The notes under the pieces: model-generated
Told to the model about the DNA's origin: nothing
Seen by the model: the letters and a program-made list of their open reading frames with translations, nothing else
Database searches by the model: none
Position numbers and translations under genes: made by a program
Part shown: positions 1-6,921 of the stretch, one piece after another
How positions within the stretch are numbered: position 1 is the first letter of the stretch
How the letters are laid out: the number at the start of each line of letters is the position of its first letter
NCBI GenBank assembly: GCA_023442085.1
Contig: JAEZMT010000286.1
Coordinates: 1 to 21,350 of the forward strand
Direction of reading: 5' to 3'
DNA: 21,350 nt
Source: Pseudomonadota bacterium
Lineage (GTDB): Bacteria; Pseudomonadota; Alphaproteobacteria; Rhizobiales; Xanthobacteraceae

Positions 1-314
1 GACGGGTCCCTGTCGAAACCGCGATCCACCGCTTTCTCCGCCGCCGCCAGCGCCATGGCATCGGTGGCGAAGGCCCGGGGCGTGCCCCGGAACACATTTC
101 GCGGCACCTGATCCAGCAGGATGATGCGGGCGAGCGCGCCGGGCGCCGTGCCCCGCCAGCCGTCGAGCGCGCTTGCCGCCGCTGCCTCATGGGCCGGCAA
201 CAGGGCGTCGCGAACCTCTTCATCGAAGGCCGGGCCGCCACCGAACCACTTCTCGCGGCCGGCGGCCTGCCAGAAGGAGAGCACCGCTTCGGGCGTGGGG
301 ACGCGGGCGCTCAT
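1..314 (-). CDS. DUF924 family protein, 3' end missing
   Basis: The first 104 codons of a minus-strand gene whose C-terminal part lies outside the window. The translation starts MSARVPTPEAVLSFW, continues with a WFGGGPAFDEEVR segment and a LLDQVPRNVFRGTPRAFATD segment. These are the hallmark motifs of the DUF924 family (COG3803, about 180-200 residues, an all-helical TPR-like fold without established function). The ATG at 312-314 overlaps the TGA of the upstream CobW-type gene in the arrangement ATGA, so the two are almost certainly translationally coupled. No signal peptide or membrane segment is visible, so it is probably cytoplasmic. The function is unknown; only the family assignment is secure. 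Confidence 0.85.
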   Translation of the reverse strand, partial: MSARVPTPEAVLSFWQAAGREKWFGGGPAFDEEVRDALLPAHEAAAASALDGWRGTAPGALARIILLDQVPRNVFRGTPRAFATDAMALAAAEKAVDRGFDRDP

Positions 315-1480
315 CGGGCCATCCCCGGAGGCGCCAGCGGATTGTCGGTGAGCGCGGCACGATCCGGCATGTCCACCTGCGGAATGCCGAGGAAGGCGTT
401 GAACAGGCGGGCGATCACCTGCGGGTCGAGGTCGCGCACGATCATCACGAGGCGGCTCCTGTGGTCGTCGTCGGGCCAGCCGGGAAGGCGGGCGGGTGGG
501 TGCATCACATGCTGCACGGCATGAAGCACCACGGGCGTCTCCGGTTCCTCGGCAAGCTTCACGATGCCCTTCATGCGCAGCAGGCTTGCACCATGCGTCG
601 CCCGCAGCAGCTCGAGGAACAGGTCGAGGGTCGCGGCCGGAATGGCCGCGTCCGTGGCGAGGGTAAAGGCGCGGATGCGGCTGTCGTGCCGGTTGGGGTC
701 CAGGCTTGAAGGATCGACCTGGGCCTGCGCCGCCGCCACGTCCTCGGCGGCGAGCCAACGGGCGACATCCGGGATCCGGGTGTTCGCATCGAACAGGCCG
801 GCGCCGAGCAGCGCGTCCGCCGTCGCCTCCCCCGCCGCCGCATCGACGATTTTCGCCGCCGGGGCGAGTCGGTGGAGCCGCGCCTTCAGCGCTTCGAGGG
901 CCTCGGTGTTCGTGACGAGATCGGTCTTGGTGAGGACGATGCGGTCGGCCACCGCCGCCTGCTTCACCGCCTCGTCGTGGGCGTCGAGGGTGGCATCCCC
1001 GTTCACCGCGTCGACCACGCAGACGATGCCGTCGAGCCGGTAGCGCAGTCCGAGATAGGGGTGGGTCATCAGCGTGTGGATCACCGGCGCCGGATCGGCA
1101 AGGCCCGTGGTTTCGATGACGACGCGGGAGAAGGGCGGCAGGCGATCGTTGTCGCGGCCACGCAGCAGGTCTTCCAGCGCGGCGACGAGATCGCCCCGCA
1201 CGGTGCAGCACAGACAGCCGGAGGACAGCATCACGATGCCCTCCTCCACCGGCCGCACGAACAGATGGTCGAGCCCCACCTCGCCGAACTCGTTGATGAG
1301 AACGGCGGTGTCGGCCAGCGCGGGATCGGCGAGAAGCGCGTTGAGCAGCGTCGTCTTTCCGGCGCCGAGAAAGCCGGTGAGCACGGTGACGGCGATGGGC
1401 GCGGGCGGGCCGCGGCGCGGCGTGGCGGCTTCGGGTGCGGAATCGCCTTGCTGTGGGAAGGCGTCGGAGGGGCCCGGCAT
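311..1480 (-). CDS. CobW/COG0523-type GTPase (putative metallochaperone)
   Basis: A 389-residue G3E-family P-loop GTPase. It shows Walker A GFLGAGKTT (about 36-44), the metal-binding CLCC motif (89-92, within SGCLCCTVRGD), a VIETTGLADP switch region (about 121-130), VVDAV (155-159) and the base-specificity motif TKTD (184-187). A CobW C-terminal domain follows, ending near the LVMIVRDLD stretch. Family members couple GTP hydrolysis to insertion of zinc, cobalt or nickel into client proteins. There is no His-rich stretch, so the metal cannot be read from the sequence. The start at 1480 was chosen because the 32 extra residues available upstream (to 1576) are Arg/Pro-rich and outside the family fold. 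Neither start has a strong Shine-Dalgarno sequence. The stop overlaps the next gene's start by 4 bases. Confidence 0.88.
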   Translation of the reverse strand: MPGPSDAFPQQGDSAPEAATPRRGPPAPIAVTVLTGFLGAGKTTLLNALLADPALADTAVLINEFGEVGLDHLFVRPVEEGIVMLSSGCLCCTVRGDLVAALEDLLRGRDNDRLPPFSRVVIETTGLADPAPVIHTLMTHPYLGLRYRLDGIVCVVDAVNGDATLDAHDEAVKQAAVADRIVLTKTDLVTNTEALEALKARLHRLAPAAKIVDAAAGEATADALLGAGLFDANTRIPDVARWLAAEDVAAAQAQVDPSSLDPNRHDSRIRAFTLATDAAIPAATLDLFLELLRATHGASLLRMKGIVKLAEEPETPVVLHAVQHVMHPPARLPGWPDDDHRSRLVMIVRDLDPQVIARLFNAFLGIPQVDMPDRAALTDNPLAPPGMAR

Positions 1481-1640
1481 GGGACGTTTCCCGGCAGGAG
1501 GGGTGGCTTGCCTCCCTGCCTCTACGAGACGGTCCACCGGGTCAAGGGTAACGCGCGGTTTGTACCGACGGCGCACGTCGCCGCAGCGTCGGCTGCGACC
1601 GGCGCCTTAGGTCTCCGAACCCGTTGCGTCGAGCGGAGCC

Positions 1641-3056
1641 TTACGTCGCCGGTTTGGGGGCCGGTGCGGTTGCCTCGGGTTTGGCGGGCGCGGGAGCCGG
1701 CTTTGGCTTGGGCTTCGGCGTGGCCGCGCTGCCGGCAGCGACGGCGCCCTGCGGCTGCACCTGCTTCTTTTCGGCGGACGCCGGCTTCTTCGCCGCATCC
1801 CCGCTGGGCTTGTCTCCGCTGGCCTTGGGCTTGTCGGACGCGGCGGCGGACTTGCTGTCGGGCTTCGATCCGGCAGCCGCCTTGGGCTTCTTCGGCGGGT
1901 CGGGCTCGTAGGCGGTGGCGTAGTCCTCGACCGCATTGCGCGTGCCCACATAGACCGGGACGGGGGGCATGGAGGGCGGCAGCGTCTGCAGCAGCTCGGC
2001 ACCGGACTTGGGCAGCGCGGGCGTCGCGAAGGAGAAGCTGGAGCTCGACTGCGGATCGGGCTCGTCGTCCGCCTCGGACGCGGTCACGGCACGCTTGCCG
2101 CCGCACACCTCGGCCCGCATGTCATAGATCGGCCCGCTGCTGTTGGGGATGGCCGACAGGAGCGGGGCGGCGGCGCCGAACACCGACCAGGACGACTGGA
2201 AGCCCTTCTCGAACAGCAGCGCCGCCTGCTCGGTGCGGGCGGTGCCGGAACGGGCGCCGAGAATGACGGCGATGAGGCGCTTGTTGCCGCGCGTCGCGGT
2301 GGCGACGAGATTGTAGCCGGAGCCGCAGACGAAGCCGGTCTTCATGCCGTCCGCGCCGGGATAGCGGTCGATCAGGCGGTTGTAGTTGCGCAGCACCACC
2401 TTGCCGATCTTGATGGCGGGGATGCGGAACAGGGCCTCCTGCTCCGGGAAATGATAGATGATGGCGCGCGCGAGAATGGCGAGGTCACGGGCCGTGGTCA
2501 CCTGGTCGGGGTCCGGCAGGCCGTTCGGGTTCTCGAAATGGGTGCCGGTCATGCCGAGGTGGGCGGCGGTGGCGTTCATCTCGGCGACGAAGGCCGGCAT
2601 GGAGCCGGCGACACCCTCGCCCACCAGCCAGGCCATGTCGTTGGCCGACTTCACCAGAACCATCTTCAGGGCGTTGTCGAGGGTGACGACGGTGCCCACC
2701 TTGAAGCCCATCTTGGACGGCTGCTGCGACGCCGCCGCCGGCGAGACGGGGATGGGCGTATCGAACTTCAGCCGGCCGTTGCGCACGGCGTTGAGCGCCA
2801 CATAGACCGTCATTAGCTTGGTGACGGACGCGGGATGCCAGGGACGCCCGGCCTCCTTCTGCTCGATCACGCGGCCGGTATCGGCCTCAACCAGCAGGAT
2901 AGGATTGGCACGGGCCGGCGCAGCGGCGGCGAGCACGAGCCCGAAAACGGCCAGCAGGCAGCCGATAAACGAGGCTCGGAGGGCGAAACGTGATGTCGTG
3001 GGCGCCAACCGATCCGCTCCCTGTTGAGAAATCGCGCGCAGGAACTGCCCTTCCAT
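1641..3056 (-). CDS. Exported serine-type D-Ala-D-Ala carboxypeptidase (peptidase S11)
   Basis: A penicillin-binding-protein type D,D-carboxypeptidase that trims the terminal D-Ala of peptidoglycan stem peptides in the periplasm. All three active-site motifs are present: SVTK (residues 77-80), SAN (137-139) and KTG (239-241, in GMKTGFVCGSG). A hydrophobic signal segment (about 30-48) ends in APARA before NPILL, a good signal-peptidase I site. The catalytic domain ends around residue 300. It is followed not by the usual DacA beta-domain plus amphipathic anchor but by a low-complexity tail rich in Pro, Lys, Ala and Ser over the last 90 or so residues. The start at 3056 (MEGQFLRAIS) puts the signal peptide close to the N-terminus. 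An upstream in-frame start at 3140 adds 28 unlikely residues. The gene stands alone, with about 170 bases on each side. It is closer to DacA/DacC/DacF than to any specific paralogue. Confidence 0.93.
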   Translation of the reverse strand: MEGQFLRAISQQGADRLAPTTSRFALRASFIGCLLAVFGLVLAAAAPARANPILLVEADTGRVIEQKEAGRPWHPASVTKLMTVYVALNAVRNGRLKFDTPIPVSPAAASQQPSKMGFKVGTVVTLDNALKMVLVKSANDMAWLVGEGVAGSMPAFVAEMNATAAHLGMTGTHFENPNGLPDPDQVTTARDLAILARAIIYHFPEQEALFRIPAIKIGKVVLRNYNRLIDRYPGADGMKTGFVCGSGYNLVATATRGNKRLIAVILGARSGTARTEQAALLFEKGFQSSWSVFGAAAPLLSAIPNSSGPIYDMRAEVCGGKRAVTASEADDEPDPQSSSSFSFATPALPKSGAELLQTLPPSMPPVPVYVGTRNAVEDYATAYEPDPPKKPKAAAGSKPDSKSAAASDKPKASGDKPSGDAAKKPASAEKKQVQPQGAVAAGSAATPKPKPKPAPAPAKPEATAPAPKPAT

Positions 3057-3229
3057 AACCGTTTTCGCTTGCGCGGAAAAGGCGCAATGGGGCGCACGGT
3101 CGATGCTGCACAGGTCGAAGCCTCGCCTAGTCTGCCACAATTCTGCCCTACTCCTTTCAGGCGCGAAACCTTTACATCAGGACGTCAGCTTGTCCTTGAC
3201 GGTACGCATCCCCGAACCGCCGCGCGGGT

Positions 3230-5026
3230 TCATGTCTCCCCGATCACCGCCGACGCCGGGCGCTCGGTCTCTTCCGCGCCCGCCATGAACTGTGCGCGGG
3301 CGAGCGCCGCGAAGCGTCCACCAAGGCGCACCAGCTCCTCGAACGTGCCGGCCTCCACCACCTGCCCGTGCTCGAACACCAAGATGCGGTCGGCATTGCG
3401 CACGGTGGCGAGGCGGTGGGCGATGACGAAGGTGGTGCGCCCCTTCATCACCTCGTCCAGCGCCGCCTGCACCTTCACCTCGGTGGCCGCATCGAGGGCG
3501 CTGGTCGCCTCGTCGAGGATCAAAATGGGCGGGTTCTTCAGCAGCGCGCGGGCGATGGAGAGGCGCTGGCGCTCGCCGCCGGAGAGCGCGCGGCCCCGCT
3601 CGCCGACCACCGCCTGAAGGCCGAGCGGGTTGCGTTCCACCAGTTCCAGCGCCTGGGCGCGGGCCAGCGCCTCGCGCATCTCCGCCTCGGTGGCGTCGGG
3701 CTTGCCCACCCTGAGGTTGTCCGCGATGGAGCGGTTGAACAGCAACGGCTCCTGGAACACCACGCCGATAGCGTGGCGCAGGGAGGAGAGCGTGACGTCG
3801 CGAATATCCTCCCCGTCGATGCGGATGGCGCCGGATTGCGGGTCGAACACCCGGTGCAGCAAAGCGAGGGCGGTGGACTTGCCCGCCCCCGTCGTGCCGA
3901 CGAAGGCGAAGGTCTGGCCCGGCTCGGCATGGAACGACACGTCCGCCACCGCCGTGCGCTTGCCATCGTAGGAGAAGGACACGTCGTCGAACGTCACGTC
4001 GCCCTGCACCGGCGGCAGGGGCTTTGCCCCCGGCCGGTCACGCACCGCGCCGACCGTGTCCAGCACCTCGAAGAACTGGGACAGCTGCGGCGCCGACATC
4101 ATCAGCCGGTTGAAGAAGGACACGGTGTGGTCGAGGCGGCCGATCAGCATGTTGGCGAAGGCCACGTAGGTGACGATGTCGCCGATGTTGGCGAGGCCCT
4201 GCATGTAGAGCCACGTGCCGATGAGCAGGATGGCGAGGATGGTGAGGGTGGTCGCCGCCTTGGTGGCCATGGACACCATGGCCCACCACGACAGCACCGG
4301 GATCTGCACCGCCAGCACCCGGTTCACCGTGTCGCGCAGGCCCGAGACCTCGGCCTCGGTGCGGGTGTAGCTCTGGATCACCGCCACATTGCCAAGGGCG
4401 TCGGAGGTCTGTTCGGCAAGGTCGGAATTGTATTCCTCCACCTGCCGCTGCATGGCCTCGGTGCGTCGGATGACATAAGCGGTGACGGCGCCGAACACCG
4501 CCATCAGCACGATCAGCACCAGCCCCAGCCGCCAATTGAGGTAGATACCCACCGGCACGAGGATGATGAGGGAGAGGATCGCCGCGCAATCCTCCCGGAA
4601 GAAGGACAGCCAGAGGCCCCACAGGGCATCGACGCCCTCCAGCATCACCTTCAGCAGGCGGCCGGAATGGGTTTCCCCGTGGAAGCTCAGGGGCAGTTGC
4701 AGCACATGCTCGAAATACTGCGTCAGCACCCCCAGCCGGCGCCGGTGGGAGAGGCGGTCGGCGTGGAGCGAGATCAGCACCCCGGCGCCGATATTGAACA
4801 GGCCGAAGCAGACCCAGGCGGCGAGCAGCGGCACGAGGTCGTCGGTGTGCGGCAGCCGCTGGGCGGCCTGGGCGGTGGCCAGCGCATCGATGATGCGACC
4901 GAACAGGATGGGCTCGGCGAACTGGGACACCGCCAGAGCGAGATTGGAGCCAGCCAGAAGCGCCCCCAGCCGGGCCTCCGGTCCGAGGAGGCTGATGGTG
5001 CGGGCATAGACGCGCAGAAGGCTCAT
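3230..5026 (-). CDS. ndvA: Cyclic beta-1,2-glucan ABC exporter, NdvA/ChvA type
   Basis: A 598-residue half-transporter with an N-terminal six-helix exporter domain (about 20-310) fused to an ATPase domain (about 340-580). Visible motifs are Walker A GTTGAGKS (377-384), Q-loop VFQEPLLF (423-430), signature LSGGE (481-485), Walker B ILILDEA (501-507) and the H-loop His537. The start MSLLRVYARTISLLG and the segment AEPILFGRIIDA match NdvA/ChvA proteins (about 590 residues), which export cyclic beta-1,2-glucans to the periplasm and matter for osmotic adaptation and host interaction in rhizobia and agrobacteria. The start at 5026 was chosen by that match; the open frame extends 23 codons further upstream. 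The glucan synthase partner (NdvB/ChvB) is not in this window. A more general lipid or polysaccharide exporter of the MsbA family is the alternative. Confidence 0.82.
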   Translation of the reverse strand: MSLLRVYARTISLLGPEARLGALLAGSNLALAVSQFAEPILFGRIIDALATAQAAQRLPHTDDLVPLLAAWVCFGLFNIGAGVLISLHADRLSHRRRLGVLTQYFEHVLQLPLSFHGETHSGRLLKVMLEGVDALWGLWLSFFREDCAAILSLIILVPVGIYLNWRLGLVLIVLMAVFGAVTAYVIRRTEAMQRQVEEYNSDLAEQTSDALGNVAVIQSYTRTEAEVSGLRDTVNRVLAVQIPVLSWWAMVSMATKAATTLTILAILLIGTWLYMQGLANIGDIVTYVAFANMLIGRLDHTVSFFNRLMMSAPQLSQFFEVLDTVGAVRDRPGAKPLPPVQGDVTFDDVSFSYDGKRTAVADVSFHAEPGQTFAFVGTTGAGKSTALALLHRVFDPQSGAIRIDGEDIRDVTLSSLRHAIGVVFQEPLLFNRSIADNLRVGKPDATEAEMREALARAQALELVERNPLGLQAVVGERGRALSGGERQRLSIARALLKNPPILILDEATSALDAATEVKVQAALDEVMKGRTTFVIAHRLATVRNADRILVFEHGQVVEAGTFEELVRLGGRFAALARAQFMAGAEETERPASAVIGET

Positions 5027-5132
5027 ACGGACGGGCTCCGGTCCCTTTGCGCCACAAAAGCGAAGGCGGCGCCATGATGCAAGGGCATGGGACAATTGCG
5101 CCCGTGCGGCACCCCGGCGGGCAGCACCTCGC

Positions 5133-5161
5133 TTGACATTCGGCGGGCCGCCCGCAGTCTG
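5133..5161 (+). promoter_or_regulatory. Candidate promoter of the TetR gene
   Basis: A perfect -35 hexamer TTGACA lies at 5133-5138. A 17-base spacer leads to a weak -10 position (AGTCTG, 5156-5161). Transcription would begin near 5168, about 20 bases before the TTG start at 5187. The -10 is poor, so only the -35 is persuasive. Confidence 0.35.
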
Positions 5162-5164
5162 CGG
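5152..5164. promoter_or_regulatory. Palindrome over the TetR-gene promoter, candidate operator
   Basis: CCGCAG-T-CTGCGG is a perfect 6-1-6 inverted repeat sitting on the predicted -10 of the TetR gene, in the divergent space with the glucan exporter. The position suits an autoregulatory or shared operator. Its sequence does not match the palindrome in front of the acyl-CoA dehydrogenase, so it may belong to another regulator or be chance in GC-rich DNA. Confidence 0.25.
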
Positions 5165-5186
5165 ACAGCTTTGGCGGGGGTCTCGA

Positions 5187-5900
5187 TTGAACGAGGAACA
5201 GGCGACGGACGCGCGGATCGCGGCATCCCCATTGGCAGCCCAGGCGCCGGATCATGCCCTCGAAGCCAGCGCCGCGCGCATCCTTGCCCGGCATCGCGAC
5301 ACCATAAAAGTGCGCAAGCCGCATCTGGCGGTGGCGAACCTCGCCCGCATCCTGGGCGCGGCGCTGACGCTCGCCAACCGCCACGGCTTCCACGCCATGA
5401 CGCTGCGCCAGCTGGCGGAGGAATCCGGCCTCAGCATGGGCGGGCTCTATTCCTACCTCGACAGCAAGGACACGCTGCTCCTCATGATCCTGGAGGAAGT
5501 GGCGGAAGCGGCGGAAGGCGCCCTCGCCGGGGCGCCCGAGGCGGTGCGCGCGGATCCGGCCCGGCACCTTCCCTGGCTGATCGAGCGCCACATCCTCCTC
5601 ACGGAGGCCATGCACCCCTGGTTCGTCTTCGCCTACATGGAGGCGAAAGCCTTCCCGCCGGAGGCGCGCAAGCGCGCGGTGGAAAGCGAGCGCGCGACCG
5701 AGCGCATCCTCGCCGACGTCATCGCCGAGGGCATGCAGCGCGGCACGTTCGCGGCCGGCGATCCGCTGTTTGCGGCGACGCTCATCAAACCGCTGCTGCA
5801 GGACTGGTACGTGAAGCGCAGCAAGTATCGAGAACGCGGCATCGAGGCGCCGGCCTATGCGGAAAAGGTCAACGCCTTCGTGCTGAAGGCGCTGGCCTGA
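5187..5900 (+). CDS. TetR/AcrR family transcriptional regulator
   Basis: A TetR-type repressor of about 237 residues. The N-terminal helix-turn-helix is seen in the segment from ANLARILGAALTLANRHGF through the recognition part GLSMGGLYSYLDSKDTLL, followed by a helical ligand-binding domain with several aromatic residues (HPWFVFAYME, LLQDWYVKRSKY). The start is uncertain. An in-frame TTG at 5187 (reads M/L-NEEQATDA) fits a promoter with its -35 at 5133. The longest frame starts at a TTG that is itself part of that -35 box, and no in-frame ATG precedes the HTH. The gene is convergent with the kinase/acyl-CoA dehydrogenase operon, with 4 bases between the stops, so it is the obvious candidate regulator of that operon. 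The natural ligand would then be an acyl-CoA or related intermediate (inference). Confidence 0.88.
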   Translation: MNEEQATDARIAASPLAAQAPDHALEASAARILARHRDTIKVRKPHLAVANLARILGAALTLANRHGFHAMTLRQLAEESGLSMGGLYSYLDSKDTLLLMILEEVAEAAEGALAGAPEAVRADPARHLPWLIERHILLTEAMHPWFVFAYMEAKAFPPEARKRAVESERATERILADVIAEGMQRGTFAAGDPLFAATLIKPLLQDWYVKRSKYRERGIEAPAYAEKVNAFVLKALA

Positions 5901-5904
5901 CCGC

Positions 5905-6921
5905 TCAGATGAACGCCGCCGCCCGCGCGGCGAAGGCTTCGGCGAGGCGGCCGGTATCGGCGGCACCCTCGGCGGCGGCATTGCCAGCCCTGGCCCGCGC
6001 CGCGATGCCCTCGAAGATCACCGCCCAGCGGAACAGAGCGAAGGCCATGTGGAAGTCGGTCAGCTGCGCCCCGTGGGTCGCCGCCGCCTGGTACGCCGCA
6101 ACGAAATCGGCGCGCGCGGGAATGCCCAGCGCGTCGAGGTCCAGCCCGTCGATGCCGCCATATTCGTCCGGCCGCGACACCCAGGCCATGGCGCAATGGG
6201 CGAGGTCCGCCAAGGGATGGCCGAGGGTGGACAATTCCCAGTCCAGCACCGCCACCACCTCGGGCCGGGTGGGGTGGAACATGAGATTACCGATGCGGTA
6301 GTCGCCATGGGCGATGCGGCTGGTGTCGTCCGCCGGGACGTGCGCCGGCAACCACGCCACGAGGCGGTCGATATTGGCGTCCTCGCGGGTCTTCGAGAGG
6401 TCCCACTGGCGCGTCCAGCGGGCGATCTGGCGGCTGAAATAATTGCCGGGGCGGCCGAATTCGGAAAGCCCGACGGCGGCGGAATCCACATTGTGCAACG
6501 CCGCCAGCGTCGCCGCCATGGCCGCGTACATGGCCCGGCGCTCCGGCGGGGACACGCCCGGCAGGGTGCAGTCGTGGAAGACGCGGCCGTCGACCTTGTC
6601 CATCACATAGAAGAGGGTGCCGATGACGGACTTGTCCTCGCACAAGGCGAGCACGGGCGGCACGGACACGCCGGTCTCGGCCAGAGCGTGCATGATGCGG
6701 TATTCGCGATCCACCGCATGGGCGGACGGCAGAAGCTCCCCCGGTGGCTGCTTGCGCAGCACGAGGGCGCGATCGTCATAGGTCAGGAAGAAGGTGGGGT
6801 TGGACTGCCCACCCGAGATGGCCTCGAAGCGCGGCGTACCGGAGAGGCCGGGCACACGGGCCTTGAGCCACGCATCCAGCGCGGCGGCATCAAAGCCCAG
6901 AGCGGGGGCCGGCGCGCTCAC
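5905..6921 (-). CDS. APH-fold phosphotransferase, ACAD10/11 N-domain / LvaA-like (putative hydroxyacyl-CoA kinase)
   Basis: A 338-residue protein of the aminoglycoside/choline kinase-like fold. It shows a GGQSNPTF nucleotide-loop segment (37-44), LVLRKQPP with the likely ATP-binding Arg56/Lys57, Glu73 in the following helix, the catalytic loop HGDYRIGN (205-212) and the metal-binding DWE (227-229) in VLDWELSTLGHPLADLAH. This variant is usually encoded beside, or fused to, an acyl-CoA dehydrogenase. Human ACAD10/ACAD11 and Pseudomonas LvaA are relatives, where the kinase phosphorylates the hydroxyl of 4-hydroxyacyl-CoA. Translation starts at GTG 6919-6921, overlapping the TGA of the dehydrogenase as GTGA, so the two are made together. 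Substrate assignment is by analogy. Antibiotic resistance is unlikely given the context. Confidence 0.85.
   Translation of the reverse strand: MSAPAPALGFDAAALDAWLKARVPGLSGTPRFEAISGGQSNPTFFLTYDDRALVLRKQPPGELLPSAHAVDREYRIMHALAETGVSVPPVLALCEDKSVIGTLFYVMDKVDGRVFHDCTLPGVSPPERRAMYAAMAATLAALHNVDSAAVGLSEFGRPGNYFSRQIARWTRQWDLSKTREDANIDRLVAWLPAHVPADDTSRIAHGDYRIGNLMFHPTRPEVVAVLDWELSTLGHPLADLAHCAMAWVSRPDEYGGIDGLDLDALGIPARADFVAAYQAAATHGAQLTDFHMAFALFRWAVIFEGIAARARAGNAAAEGAADTGRLAEAFAARAAAFI

Noticed and set aside
872..2266. Very long plus-strand open frame (464 codons) opposite the CobW-type and carboxypeptidase genes
   Set aside because: It runs antisense to two well-supported genes. Its translation is His/Arg/Gly-rich without domains, as expected for a codon-bias shadow in GC-rich DNA.
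3177..3233. 18-codon open frame whose ATG overlaps the stop of the glucan exporter gene
   Set aside because: It is too short, has no recognisable sequence and no independent sign of translation. The ATGA overlap can arise by chance.
5133..5186. Start of the TetR protein at the TTG at 5133
   Set aside because: That TTG is the beginning of a perfect TTGACA -35 box, and the residues up to 5186 are not family-like.
5905..6921. Aminoglycoside resistance phosphotransferase
   Set aside because: The APH fold is shared, but coupling to an acyl-CoA dehydrogenase and the ACAD10/11-like sequence point to acyl-CoA metabolism.
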